The notes beneath the pieces were generated by a model. It was not told the origin of the DNA and ran no database searches. It saw only the letters and a list, made by a program, of their open reading frames with translations. Positions 34,292 to 44,699 of a DNA stretch of 64,000 nt are shown piece by piece. How positions within the stretch are numbered: position 1 is the first letter of the stretch; every line of letters begins with the position of its first letter. The stretch lies in NCBI GenBank assembly GCA_000711775.1, contig ARYC01000128.1:158690-222689 (forward strand), given 5' to 3'. Position numbers and translations under genes: made by a program. The stretch is from Oxytricha trifallax (lineage: Eukaryota; Ciliophora; Spirotrichea; Sporadotrichida; Oxytrichidae).

Positions 34292-35030
34292 ATGGATTTC
34301 CTTACTCATAACAGTGAATATGAGGATCATTAGTTTTAACAGAAATAATTAAATAAACTGCTTAATGAAAGTCTTTTTTAAGAAATAGAATATATATTTT
34401 CAGAATCAAGTAAGAATGGAATATTAGTTGAAAAATTCAAAACTTTAAAAAGAATTAAAAGAAATGCACTATGTTTTCAAAATATTTAGTCTTTTAAGAA
34501 TTAAAGTCAAATTCTTAGCTTTTATAATAGATATGGAGTGAGTTTAGATTCAAATCATGCTTCACAAAAATGAAATTATAATACTAGAACACCATTCTTG
34601 GAATTTAAGTTGAAGAAGATGAGTTGATATAAATCAAAAAATTATTAAACTAATTTTAGAGAAATTCTAATAGAGAAATATGTAAAAGAACAATTAGAAT
34701 TAGGATTAAATGGAATATATGAAGGCTCGAAGGAATTACTTGAAAATTAAATTTGTCATAGAGATATCAAACCTGAAAATATACTCATATAATTAAATGA
34801 TGACTTTCAGATATTCTTAGTAAATTATAATTTTGTAATTTATTCAAAAGATTAATCAAATCAAAATCTAATCCACAAAATCCATTTATCAACTCAGCAT
34901 TGCAAATTTCAAGTGGATCATATATTTCTCGGACATTTATGCATGTGGATTGATTATTGTAGAAACCTTGGCAGACAAGAAAGAATATAAGAAAATAATA
35001 AAAAGAAGTAAAATCTAAAGATAAAAATGA
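34292..35030 (+). pseudogene. protein kinase-like gene, decayed
   Basis: ATG at 34,292 opens MDFLTHNSEYEDH and a Gln-rich N-terminal frame (KQLNKLLNESLFQEIEYIF). After frame changes the catalytic loop is clear: QICHRDIKPENILIQLNDDF. The following DFG position reads FLVNYNF, so the metal-binding Asp is missing. In another frame FSDIYACGLIIVETLADKKE matches subdomain IX. Without DFG this would be a pseudokinase even if the frames were joined; the frame changes suggest plain decay. Ends at TGA 35,028-35,030. Confidence 0.55.
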
Positions 35031-36185
35031 AGAATATTTAAAAACAAAGTCTCTATGTAGTGAGTTATAGATAATTATAAGGAAAATAATAATTAATGAG
35101 GATCAGACAGCTAAGATCAAAGAGGTTGGAGCAAGTTTATATAAATAATTTAACAAGAGATGATAATTAATTACTTTAAGATTTTTAACTGCAATCTAAA
35201 ATAACGAATGGTCTTAAGAACAGAAAAAATGATTCAACACTTTTAATCATTCTAATAGTGGCAATTAATTATTAAGCGATCCTTCGAAGAATTGCAACTT
35301 ACAAACACTTTCCCTATTTACTAAAATGAATAACTAATAGCTGCTATAAAAGATTGAGTTGATGAGTAGTACTAAGAGCAAATTGAAATTTTATTTACAT
35401 AATAATGTCTAAAACTTAAGATTATATAGGGGCATAGAGTTAAATTAACATTATAATTATGAGTCTTGAAAAAGCTTTAAATGACAACTTTCAGTTAAAA
35501 GATAACTTTCTTTTGCTAAGTAAGTGATATAGTAACCATGTTAGATAATGAAAAATAAATATTATCATACTTTAATTTCAAAATAAATAATTAGTTTATT
35601 TTCAATTAAATAATCTCTCCTTGAAGAGTTAAGTATATAATTATCAATAATAAATTGATTTCATGAACTCTTATACTTCCAAGATAAAAAATAGAGACTA
35701 ATAATTAACTACGTTAAAATAGAGCAAGTAAAAGTAATTATAATAGCTTGAGAAGAATGCAGACAAAATTCTGACGCTGATGAAGAATTATGTATATTAC
35801 TTTATTAAAACATTCAGATAAATAATGAAATGACAATAAAATTATTAATACATATAAATTTTAATATTAATTACATTTACCATTTACTAAATTCCTTTAA
35901 TGATATATAATTTTAAAAGTAGATTATTGATTTTTATCAAATTATAATTTTAAAAACAATGCTTAAAATAAATCTTTTTATTAATTATTAATTTGATTTG
36001 ATTGAAATTTGAACTAATTACCTAGGTGGAAATGATCTTTTATAATAGATTATAAATAATAATAATAATAATAATAAGATCAGATTGAGGTCTCTAGGGA
36101 CCCCTGATCAATAATTATATGTTAATATACATAAAGGAAAAGCCCTTTCAATTAATTTTATTTTGTTAATATGAACATTAACTAC
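35031..36185. other. AT-rich spacer with (AAT)n
   Basis: (AAT/ATA)n at about 36,055-36,077. No coding sequence supported. Confidence 0.45.
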
Positions 36186-36189
36186 TCTC

Positions 36190-37060
36190 AATTCTAGTTT
36201 GTTCTTCTCTCTCAAAATGTTCTTACCATTTCTTAATTTTCTATATTCTTTTCTGTGTCTCTTTCTTATCTTGAAATCTGAGACACAATGGCTTAATTCA
36301 TGATGGCGACCAACTGTGCTATTGCTCTTTCTTTGTTAGATAATGTAGGTGAAAAGTGCTCTCTCTTTAATACTTCTTAGTTGTAGCTCAGCTTAAAATA
36401 AAGGGCTGAATTGATTAATCAACTGGATCTCCCATTGTTCAAAGTTAGGGTCAGTGTTCAGTTCTTTTGTTTCTATCAATCTTTGCAGAAGTTCGAATCT
36501 TGGTCTCTCGGTTTAAAACATTATAATATACTCAATAGGAGTTTTACTACACCTTCTTAATTTTGAGTAATAAATCTAGCTTAATACTTAATGTCTCTTG
36601 TCTACTATTAGGTGTTTACTTATGTTCTGTTGAAGTATTGATCAGAATCTGATCAGTTTCTGAAGCATAGTGAAGTCGTGACATATTGCTAGTTTCCCTA
36701 TTTAATACTTCCTGATGAGGAGGATTTAAAGAAAATATCTTCTTTTGGGAGTGATTCCTTCAAATCTTGGGATACTTTTTCTTCTCCTTTTTCTTAGAAA
36801 TCCTGTTTGTTAGAGTCCAATATTTACTATTGGTTAAGTATTTAAGTATCAGATTAATTTCTTTTAATTTTAATTAAAGAAGTGCGGTCTACTATTCGGG
36901 TATTTTGGATTTGGTTAAAAGATTTTATCTTAGGTCGCACTATAAAATAGTGGGTTTATCCTTTGCCTTATTTAGTAGTGGGATTTTGGTTTAGTTATCT
37001 TTGGGTGTTGTTTAAAGAATTATTTCTGGACCATTGTGTAGACTCAACTTTATTAGTTTT
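36190..37060 (-). pseudogene. coding-like minus-strand region, unknown
   Basis: The minus strand contains protein-like stretches such as NHSQKKIFSLNPPHQEVLNR and ETSNMSRLHYASETDQILIN, preceded in the same frame by a TGA. Nucleotide similarity to the G-poor stretch at 33.3-33.5 kb is seen around GAATCACTCC and TGTCACGACT. It may be the downstream part of the gene at 37.07-37.56 kb or a separate decayed unit. Confidence 0.3.
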
Positions 37061-37071
37061 GGCTTAGTTTT

Positions 37072-37561
37072 TCAAAGTTTTGTTGCCTAAGCTTTGTATA
37101 TTATTATGAAAGTGTGTATGACTTTGTTAGTAGGATACATTACTATACAATTTTTATAGACATTTTGGTTAGGTGGTATCATTGGTACCTTATAGGCTGG
37201 CAAACTTTGAGGTATTAATAGTGGGCGTCTTTGTAGTTGTCCATGTACTCTAAAAAAGTATGTTTTGTACATATCTTTCTTTTACGGTATTGAGATTTCT
37301 TTGTACCAATTGTAGATTTAGCTGTATAGACTTATGTATATGGAGGTTTCAAGTTACATTTCTAAGTCTGAGTCTAATTCGTACTTTGAATCTGAGTCTT
37401 CACTGAAGTAGATGTCGTACTCTGGGTATCTGTTGGGTTTTATGGATTGTAATCTCTTTAATTGACATCTCATTGTCTGTTACCCAATGGTTGTAATTAT
37501 TTTGTCCATTGGTAGCTTTGCAGGTGCTTAGTGTTTGAGAGAGCTTAAGATTCGAACTCAT
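37072..37561 (-). CDS. unknown gene with one frameshift
   Basis: ATG at 37,561 gives MSSNLKLSQTLSTCKATNGQ and NNYNHWVTDNEMSIKEITIH. Near 37,420 the frame must shift, after which it continues YDIYFSEDSDSKYELDSDLE (acidic), YSQIYNWYKEISIPQKKDMY, GQLQRRPLLIPQSLPAYKVP and ends IIIYKAQATKL at TGA 37,072-37,074. TAA/TAG codons are used as Gln four times. About 160 residues, family not recognised. Confidence 0.5.
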
Positions 37562-37734
37562 TTTGGGGAACCTTGGTTTAGGGACTCTTAATTCGGAATG
37601 TGTGCCATATAGAATTATTCATCTCAGTTCCTTTTTGTATCAACCTAATTTAATATAGATTAAAAATAACTATATCATAATTGAAGATAAAGATTCTTTG
37701 AAATTTATAAATATTAAATATTTTTATGTATGGG

Positions 37735-37797
37735 GCAGGAAACTTCCTAAGGGGTAGGAAACTACCTATTTGGGTCAGGAAACTTCCTCCCCAAAAT
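37735..37797. repeat. three tandem copies of a palindromic AGGAAACTTCCT unit
   Basis: AGGAAACTTCCT, AGGAAACTACCT and AGGAAACTTCCT follow each other at about 21-23 bp spacing, separated by G-rich linkers (GGGGC, GGGGT, GGGTC). Each unit is itself a near-perfect inverted repeat. Confidence 0.8.
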
Positions 37798-37799
37798 GC

Positions 37800-39019
37800 T
37801 TAAATATCAATAAATAATTCTTTTGTTAATATTTATACACATTGTTTTACTATATGATAAAAATATATTAATAATTCAATTACTTTCAAAAGATTCATAT
37901 GCAGAATTAGGATTTACAAGAAAGAAACATTAATTTAATAAGCAGAGAGCATTAATTACCAGAGAAAACTAATTGAAGTCACAAATGATTGTAGAGATAC
38001 TTAAAATTAAGCAAGAAAACTCAGAGGTAGACTTCAGAAAGGCAAAATGATATTCAGAAAATTGAGGAAATACTCTGTTTTAAAGAATCAAAGAACTCTG
38101 ATTTGAGAAATAATCAGGCTTTTATCATGTTATGAGCAAAATTTGACAAATACATATGATTATACTTATATTTTAAATATCAATCAGAAGAATAATATTA
38201 CTATCGATCATAAATCTTTGAAAATAAAAAATTGTCATAATTCATAAATAAACAGAAAATAATTTGATATTAGTAAATAAAAAATGGATTACTAAAGTCT
38301 TTAACATCAGTTCTCATTTAGGTAAGTAGCTTAATTTTTTCTATATATCTATCTATTTAAAATCATCAAATTTATTAGCGCTTATCTTATTAATATCAAA
38401 GATTATTTCATAAGTACTACATTTTTAAAGATAAAAGTAGTGAATTTTCTATGATTTTTACTATAACTATCAATAGAACTAATACAATAGAGGGAATTAA
38501 TATACTTCTCATTTTCATGCTACAAGACCTATCATATCACATATCTGAGTAATAAAAACAAAAACAGTTGTTCGCTAAAATAGAACATTTTAGGAAAACT
38601 TGAAATAATTAAATGTCTCATGAAATAAAATGAAGCACAGTTAGAAATATAAAATGAAAAATGTGATTATTCATCGCAGTTTAAAGTTATTTTCGCACAT
38701 TAATCTAATTTAGCTTATAAATATATTTTAAATGCCAGTTTGTAATTTATTTTGTAAATATAATTTCCCGATATCTTGTATTTTATCAATAATAACATTC
38801 ATTTCACTTTATTAGACCTATTGAAATCAGATTAGTTAAAGAAATTCAAGAATCATTTCATTAAATGCAAGAAATCAGCTGCTACAAATTTGTTTAAGTA
38901 ACTACAAAGATAAAAATTAAAATCTAAAGAAATTTTTCATTGTATTGATTATAGAATATTTTGTTGAAGAATCTTAATTCATTAAATCTCTTTTCATATT
39001 CGATACTGTATTATAATTA
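37800..39019. other. AT-rich spacer
   Basis: No coding sequence supported. Confidence 0.4.
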
Positions 39020-39399
39020 ATGACTAAATTCAGGGATGATATTGATAAATTAACTAAATTCTATTAGACAGAACATAAAAAGTATCTTGAAGTAGAGTCT
39101 AAGTTTAGATCTTACAATTAAAACTTAAATAACTATAAGATAACTGAATCATTTGGAAGTCATTTTACTAAATTTATAGTGGAAATCGTAATAAATATCT
39201 TATTGTTTTAATATATGATTATAAAATATATATTTGAGTAGACAAAGCAAGATAAAATGTAGGGTGGCTAAGAATGAGAATGAGAAAAATTAGAAGAGAA
39301 ATGCCAATTTAGAGGAAGGGGGAGATTCATTACAAATTTCCCTGTAATTGAGGTAAACCCCAAAACCTTAAGATGCTGATGAAGACAATGATTATTAAA
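39020..39399 (+). CDS. charged helical protein fragment
   Basis: ATG at 39,020 gives MTKFRDDIDKLTKFYQTEHK and KYLEVESKFRSYNQNLNNYK, a helical start that loosely recalls the middle of SPX domains (FY...E..F pattern), but this is weak. After a frame change near 39,270 it continues NEKNQKRNANLEEGGDSLQI to ...DADEDNDYQSK, where a GTAAGT donor-like site at about 39,399 suggests a following intron. No downstream exon was identified; the next gene is on the other strand. Confidence 0.4.
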
Positions 39400-39964
39400 G
39401 TAAGTAATTAAGTTATAATGTATAATAATGAAGTTAAAAAGTAATAGTTTGTTTCATAATATCAGTTATTCATGAATTGAGTAAATTCTTTTTGAGACTT
39501 TATCGAATAAAAATTACTTACCCCTCAATGATGATAAATCTAACATGGTCATTCCTTGAATTATATCTCTAGACCGTTTGTAAAATATCTTATTCAAATT
39601 TTGGTTACATAACTTAGCAAGGTTCTACTTAAGTTTTATCACAATTTTATACTTATTTAGATGTTTTAGCTTGTTATTAAATAATAGTGTTTCCTTTATT
39701 TTAAATTTCTTATTTCTCAAGAATTTTGACTCTTGAGTTAACTATTTTAATATTGTTATTAATAGTTTCTATGCTTTCATTAATCACTTTATAATTATCT
39801 TCTTAAGCTTTGTTAATTTTATCTGAAAGAATTTTTATTGTTTTGGTTTATTCGCTATTAAGTGCTTCTTGCTTTGAAATATTTTTGAGTTATTTATTCA
39901 GATTTAGTGAATTTATACTAATTTTATGAGAGAATAGCTAGAATTTCATCAATTCTTTTGTTTA

Positions 39965-40779
39965 ATAAAGCGAACTATTGAATAAGAATGGTTGTATATT
40001 TAAAATACAGATATATAATGAAAATGTCAATAGCATCAACTCTTGTATTGTCTTAAAACCTCAATTTTCTTCATTATCTTCTTCATCACTATCATACCTT
40101 GTTCTGCTTCAAACCACGAAAATATTCGCGTTGAGTTCTTGATCTTCTTAGTGTCAAAGATATCTGAGCTAGAGATGCTGTGGCTGCAACCTCGACCTCT
40201 TCTCACTTTAACACTGTGTTGGTGGAGTGCTGTTAGTCTTAGAGACTCCATTATGTTTAGCCAAAATTTTAGAAATTTCAGAGATTTAATAAATTAAATT
40301 ATGTCTATTAAAACTTTTTAAGTTTTAATGCTTGAGAAATTTTAATCATACTAATAGTTTTAATCTATAACGAAATTTTATTAGAGATGTTTTAATTAAT
40401 TTTAGTCAAAAAATATAATAATTCAAACAAGACATAATTTAATTTATTAAATCTCTGAAATTTCTAAAATTTTGGCTAAACATAATGGAGTCTCTAAGGC
40501 TAACAGCATCTCCACCAACACAGTGTTAAAGTGAGAAGAGGTCGAGGTTGCAGCCACAGCATCTCTAGCTCAGATATCTTTGACACTAAGAAGATCAAGA
40601 ACTCAACGCGAATATTTTCGTGGTTTGAAGCAGAACAAGGTATGATAGTGATGAAGAAGATAATGAAGAAAATTGAGGTTTTAAGACAATACAAGAGTTG
40701 ATGCTATTGACATTTTCATTATATATCTGTATTTTAAATATACAACCATTCTTATTTCATCTTATTCGCTTTACTTAAT
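39965..40779. repeat. long palindromic (foldback) element, copy B
   Basis: Arms of about 340 bp (39,965-40,305 and 40,431-40,779) flank a loop of about 125 bp that is the reverse complement of the loop in copy A at 2.9-3.7 kb. The arms are nearly identical, but a small indel around 40,235/40,508 opens the ORF on one arm and breaks it on the other. The element sits inside a coiled-coil gene, whose two halves lie on either side in the same orientation. Confidence 0.87.
40036..40251 (-). CDS. 71-residue ORF in arm of palindromic element B
   Basis: Begins MESLRLTALHQHSVKVRRGR, followed by GCSHSISSSDIFDTKKIKNS and FEAEQGMIVMKKIMKKIEVL, ending at TGA. The N-terminus matches the small ORF in copy A. 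The mirror arm (plus strand from 40,485) has the same text with an indel that shifts the frame after about 8 codons. A basic N-terminus and amphipathic C-terminal helix are visible; no known domain. It may be a captured exon. Confidence 0.4.
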   Translation of the reverse strand: MESLRLTALHQHSVKVRRGRGCSHSISSSDIFDTKKIKNSTRIFSWFEAEQGMIVMKKIMKKIEVLRQYKS

Positions 40780-41130
40780 TAAGTTCTTGGGCACGCTTAG
40801 AATGATTTGTCAGCTACTCTTGTGACTCAATTCAAATATTAGGGGAAGCTTTCTTAATGTCATCAATTAACAATTTGAAGGTATCTTAAATTTCCTCTAT
40901 TCCTTCTCTTATTAGATATTGAATTTAGTTAACATCCAAGTCTTTAACATTCATATCTAATTCTTCAATTCTTTGTAAAGTTTTATCTATGTTCTAACTG
41001 AGTTTTTCAAATATTTGTTTTTCTTAAGCTTCAGGTACTTAAACCAGTAGTCTATTGTACATGTTTTTCATGGCATCGGCAGTCATTTGTTTGTAATTAG
41101 TTGAAATTATTTCTTAGACTCTATCTGAAT

Positions 41131-41605
41131 TTAGAGCAGTGACCATGACCAAACCTCTACTCAACATTTTCTTGGTCACCTGGTTACTTTGCTCGTGGTT
41201 CTCGTGACCATGGTGACCATGACCATGACCACTTTTTCCACGTGACCATCACTTAAAAATACACGATTTCATTGTTAACTCGTCAAATGACGTAAAAATA
41301 GAGCAGTGACCACGACCACGCCTTAACTCACCAGTGACGTGGTCAAGTTTTCACTGCCCTCGTGGTCCTCGTGACCATTACCTTTACCATTGTGAACATC
41401 ACTTGTAAATTCATGATTTCAGTGTTAATTCGTAGAATGACGTCAAAATAAAGCAATGACCACGACTACGCCTCAACTCACCAGTTACGAGATCACGTGG
41501 TCACTCCCCTCTTGACAATGACCGTGACTATGATGACCATGACCGTGATCAAAGTGACCATGACCATGACCATGGTGACCACGTAACCATCACTTAAAAA
41601 TGCAT
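41131..41605. repeat. three tandem ~150-168 bp units rich in GTGACC/GGTCAC
   Basis: Units start at about 41,131, 41,299 and 41,449, each with AGAGCAGTGACC or AAAGCAATGACC. Each contains clusters of ACCATGACC, ACCACGACC, TGGTCAC and CACGTGACC and ends with CATCACTT.AAAAT...GATTTC and GACGT. The CCATGG-type and GTGAC/GTCAC cores make each unit dense in short inverted repeats. GC content is much higher than the surroundings. No coding frame is proposed. Confidence 0.85.
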
Positions 41606-42429
41606 ATTAAGAAACACTTATTAAATAATTCTTGAAATTTTTAAGGATCATCAAATTTAATTACTAAATTCGTTCCTAGGATTTTTAAACAATCTCTATT
41701 TTAGAATAATTGCTTATGCTTGAAATATTAGATACTCCATTTTTTAAATATAAAGCCTAGAAAAATTAAAACTGCACATTTTTCCTATGTTAAAATCGAA
41801 ATCAATTTTTTTAAATAATCTTTATACAGTATTTTCATCCATTATTTATATCAATTTATTTTTTCTCAATTTTAGCATCGTTTTAAATACATTTTTTTCT
41901 TCAATTTATTTATATTGGTTAACTTAGTGTTATCATTTCTACCGGATTTATATATTTTTGCTCAAATTTTTAATTAGAAAAAAACGCTATTTCAATACTC
42001 TATTATTTGATATTTATATAGATTTTTTATATAATTAATAGAGTAAGTTTTTATTGTGAACTTTATTCGATTGACCCATTAATATATCAATAAAATTTAT
42101 TTTGAAAAATTGGGTGTAATATTCCATAAAAAATTGAATTATTAGTTTGAAATTTTTAATTAACTGAATTTATATTGATGTAATTAATATTTAGATTTAA
42201 TATTAGATGCTCAACTTTAGAGATTTAATCAATTTCAAAGTTAAATTCAGGCCCACTTTGTTATCAAAATTTTTGATTAATATATTTGATAAAAAACAAT
42301 ATTGATGCTAAACATTTTTGACTGAGAATATTTTTGGAAACAATTATATATTCATGATCTTGATGAATAACTTAAGGTAAGGTGAATATGAAAACTAGAA
42401 ATAAAGATCTCTAGTATTAAATATATAAT
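41606..42429. other. AT-rich spacer
   Basis: No coding sequence supported. Confidence 0.4.
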
Positions 42430-42893
42430 TATTATTGCTATTGCTGTTGTTGTTATTATTATTGAGCGTATATATATTAGTTAGTTTGAATCATTCCTTG
42501 AGGTGATGTTTATTGCTTAAAATGCATGTCTTTTGCGTCTTTTGTCTCCGGTACTTCTTCAGCTGGGGGAGCGACTTTGGCCTTTTGGACCTATGTGCCT
42601 CTCATAGGGTAATCCTGGGGGTCTTGTCCCTTGTCATCTCATCCCACGTCCTGACTTGCCTCTTCGGACCCCGACTCTGCCTCGGCGCGGCCTTTGTCAG
42701 GGGTATCCCTGGGGGGCATGTCCCTTGCCTGGACCGGTCAGCGTGCCAACCACCAAAGACTGATCTCTTTTTTATTCTTTCGCTTCTTTTTTTTAGAGAT
42801 GTTTTTTTTTGGATTTTAGTTTTCATCTCTAGTCTTATTGTCAATATTTTTAGAGATCAGATTGACATCTTTAACAACAGCAATAGCAATAAT
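42430..42893. repeat. GC-rich insert bounded by TTATTGCTATTGCTGTTGTT inverted repeats
   Basis: The motif at 42,430-42,454 recurs as its reverse complement at 42,872-42,893. ATTCATGATCTT occurs just outside at both ends (42,350 and 42,900) in direct orientation. Between them, 42,490-42,770 is one of the most GC-rich parts of the window. The arrangement resembles a small inserted unit. Confidence 0.5.
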
Positions 42894-42920
42894 AATTTTA
42901 TTCATGATCTTAATTTATAA
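42513..42920 (+). CDS. ORF across GC-rich island, uncertain
   Basis: A 135-codon frame (MLKMHVFCVFCLRYFFSWGS; CLGAAFVRGIPGGHVPCLDR) crosses the island, and an 80-codon frame runs on the opposite strand (42,602-42,844; MTIRLEMKTKIQKKTSLKKR; GTCPPGIPLTKAAPRQSRGP). The minus frame has a more ordinary soluble, basic composition and ends at a TGA. I cannot decide which, if either, is real. Neither is recognised. Confidence 0.2.
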   Translation: MLKMHVFCVFCLRYFFSWGSDFGLLDLCASHRVILGVLSLVISSHVLTCLFGPRLCLGAAFVRGIPGGHVPCLDRSACQPPKTDLFFILSLLFFRDVFFWILVFISSLIVNIFRDQIDIFNNSNSNNNFIHDLNL

Positions 42921-42929
42921 TTTATTCAA

Positions 42930-43974
42930 AGTCTGACTCTTCTCCAAATCTCTTAGGGTTAATAAGTAATTGGAAATATTTTGATATCTGTATTGAATAT
43001 TGGTATTATTAAAGAGAGTTTTCTTTAAATTTTTTGTATTTCATAATTTATAAGCTTTAACTCAAACTAAAGAAAGAGTATAAAATAAGTCGAAGGCATT
43101 ATATCAAATATTTTTTAGTTTTTTCCATTTTAATAATTACTTGTAAGTTTCACATTTTATATTATATTTCTAATTCTTCATTTTTGTCAAATCTATATCA
43201 TCATTTACTAATTTCAATTGGTTATTCCATTTCTTAAATTAAATTATTGTAAATATTCAGCCATAATTAATGTAAAATCAATTAAAGTTTATTATTTATT
43301 ATTTAATATTTATAATCATAAAAATTTAGTTGGATTATTATATCTTAGTTTTATATATTTAATTTAAAAGTTAGTCATAATTTATGTTTCCTTCGTAATT
43401 TTATATCATCATTTAAAAATTTAAATGTATTTAATTTAATAAAATTATGAAAGTAAGCATTTTTATATAAATTTTCCATTTCTTTCAATTATTAGTTTCC
43501 CTTTTAACTGATAAATCTCTTTACTTTATTAATTTATCTTATAAAGCTAGCTAAACTAATCTAGTAGCATAGTTCTCTACTATAATAAGCTTAAAATTAA
43601 TATTAAACTAAATATGAAAGTTTGAAAAATTAAAAAAAAAGCAATACTTTACGCAAGTTTTCTAGCATTTTAGTAGGGTGCATGACATTTAGGGGTGCTG
43701 CTCTATGAACACTCAAATGCTATAAATTTCTCTTATCGTCTGTGGTATGGGAAGTTTCTTTCTTTTACAATGCAAAGAATACTATCTCTCTAAATCTACC
43801 CTCATCAAATGGCTTGTAGTCTAATCGATAGAAAAATATAGAATTATTTAGCATCAAGAAATAGTGCTTAATCTATTCATATTAAAAATGTTAGTCTAGA
43901 GGCTCTTACTGCCTAAATACACCTTTATGCTCATTTGCATTTTACTAAGCCAAAAATGTCTTGTTACTACTACT
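42930..43974. other. AT-rich spacer
   Basis: Nothing coding supported. 43,675-43,970 is slightly GC-richer without a clear frame. Confidence 0.4.
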
Positions 43975-44525
43975 TAGCTAAAATAGCATATTTTTGGTAA
44001 ATTAATTAATTTAATCAACTTTAACACATTTCTTTTATTTATTTTATTTTTATTATAATTTTAGGTACACTACCGCATTTGACCTGTTTTGCGGTAGAGT
44101 GCCTTAATTATATTAATTTCAAAAATATTTAATTATTAAGTTTTAAAATATATATGAAATACTGTTTGTAGAAAAAGTAATTTGTGTAAAGAATAAATAT
44201 AAATAATTTGAATAAACTGTGAATGTTGCTTTATATAGCAACTTTATTTCAAGAATAAATATTTTGAATGCTTCAATTTTAATTTATAATTTTTTAATTA
44301 ATAATAATTATATTACAAATTACTTTTTATACAAACAGTATTTCATATATATTTAAAAACTTAATAATTAAATATTTTTGAAATTAATATAATTAAGGCA
44401 CTCTACCGCAAAACAGGTCAAAAGCGGTAGTGTCCCTAAAATTATAATAAAAATAAAAAAAATAAAAGAAATGTGTTAAAGTTGATTAAATTAATTAATT
44501 TACCAAAAATATGCTATTTTAGCTA
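43975..44525. repeat. palindromic (foldback) element D
   Basis: Arms of about 215 bp (43,975-44,189 and 44,310-44,525), beginning TAGCTAAAATAGCATATTTT, with landmark GACCTGTTTTGCGGTAGAGT mirrored in the right arm, around a loop of about 120 bp. No ORF. Unrelated in sequence to A/B and C but of the same overall design and size as C. Confidence 0.8.
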
Positions 44526-44699
44526 ACTCTATGATCTACCGTAATATGATTTCGATGCCATTAATTTATCATCAGGCTTAAATTTTATATAATCATAATG
44601 AGGTAATTTATTTAGATGGAGCAAATCCTTTTATGTAAATTTCTTTTACTGAGATTGGCTTTACTTAAGTTTTTGCTTTTAAGTTTGTTGGCCGAGAGA

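Larger units (their letters stand above)
39520..41115 (-). pseudogene. coiled-coil protein gene split by palindromic element B
   Basis: The minus strand reads as coiled coil on both sides of element B. Upstream part (41,115-40,780): TADAMKNMYNRLLVQVPEAQ, NIDKTLQRIEELDMNVKDLD, EGIEEIQDTFKLLIDDIKKA. Downstream part (40,010-39,525): NKQLKNISKQEALNSEQTKT, INKAQEDNYKVINESIETIN and onward for about 150 codons without TGA, to a GTAAGT donor-like site near 39,525. The upstream part has in-frame TGAs after ASPNI and near the element edge. Short sequence at both borders (AATAAGAATGG..) is duplicated in the palindrome arms. Product unknown, probably structural. Confidence 0.55.

Noticed and set aside
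36480..37560. tRNA-like TTCGAA T-loops
   Set aside because: The AAGATTCGAACT motifs lack a pairing T-stem, acceptor stem and anticodon arm.
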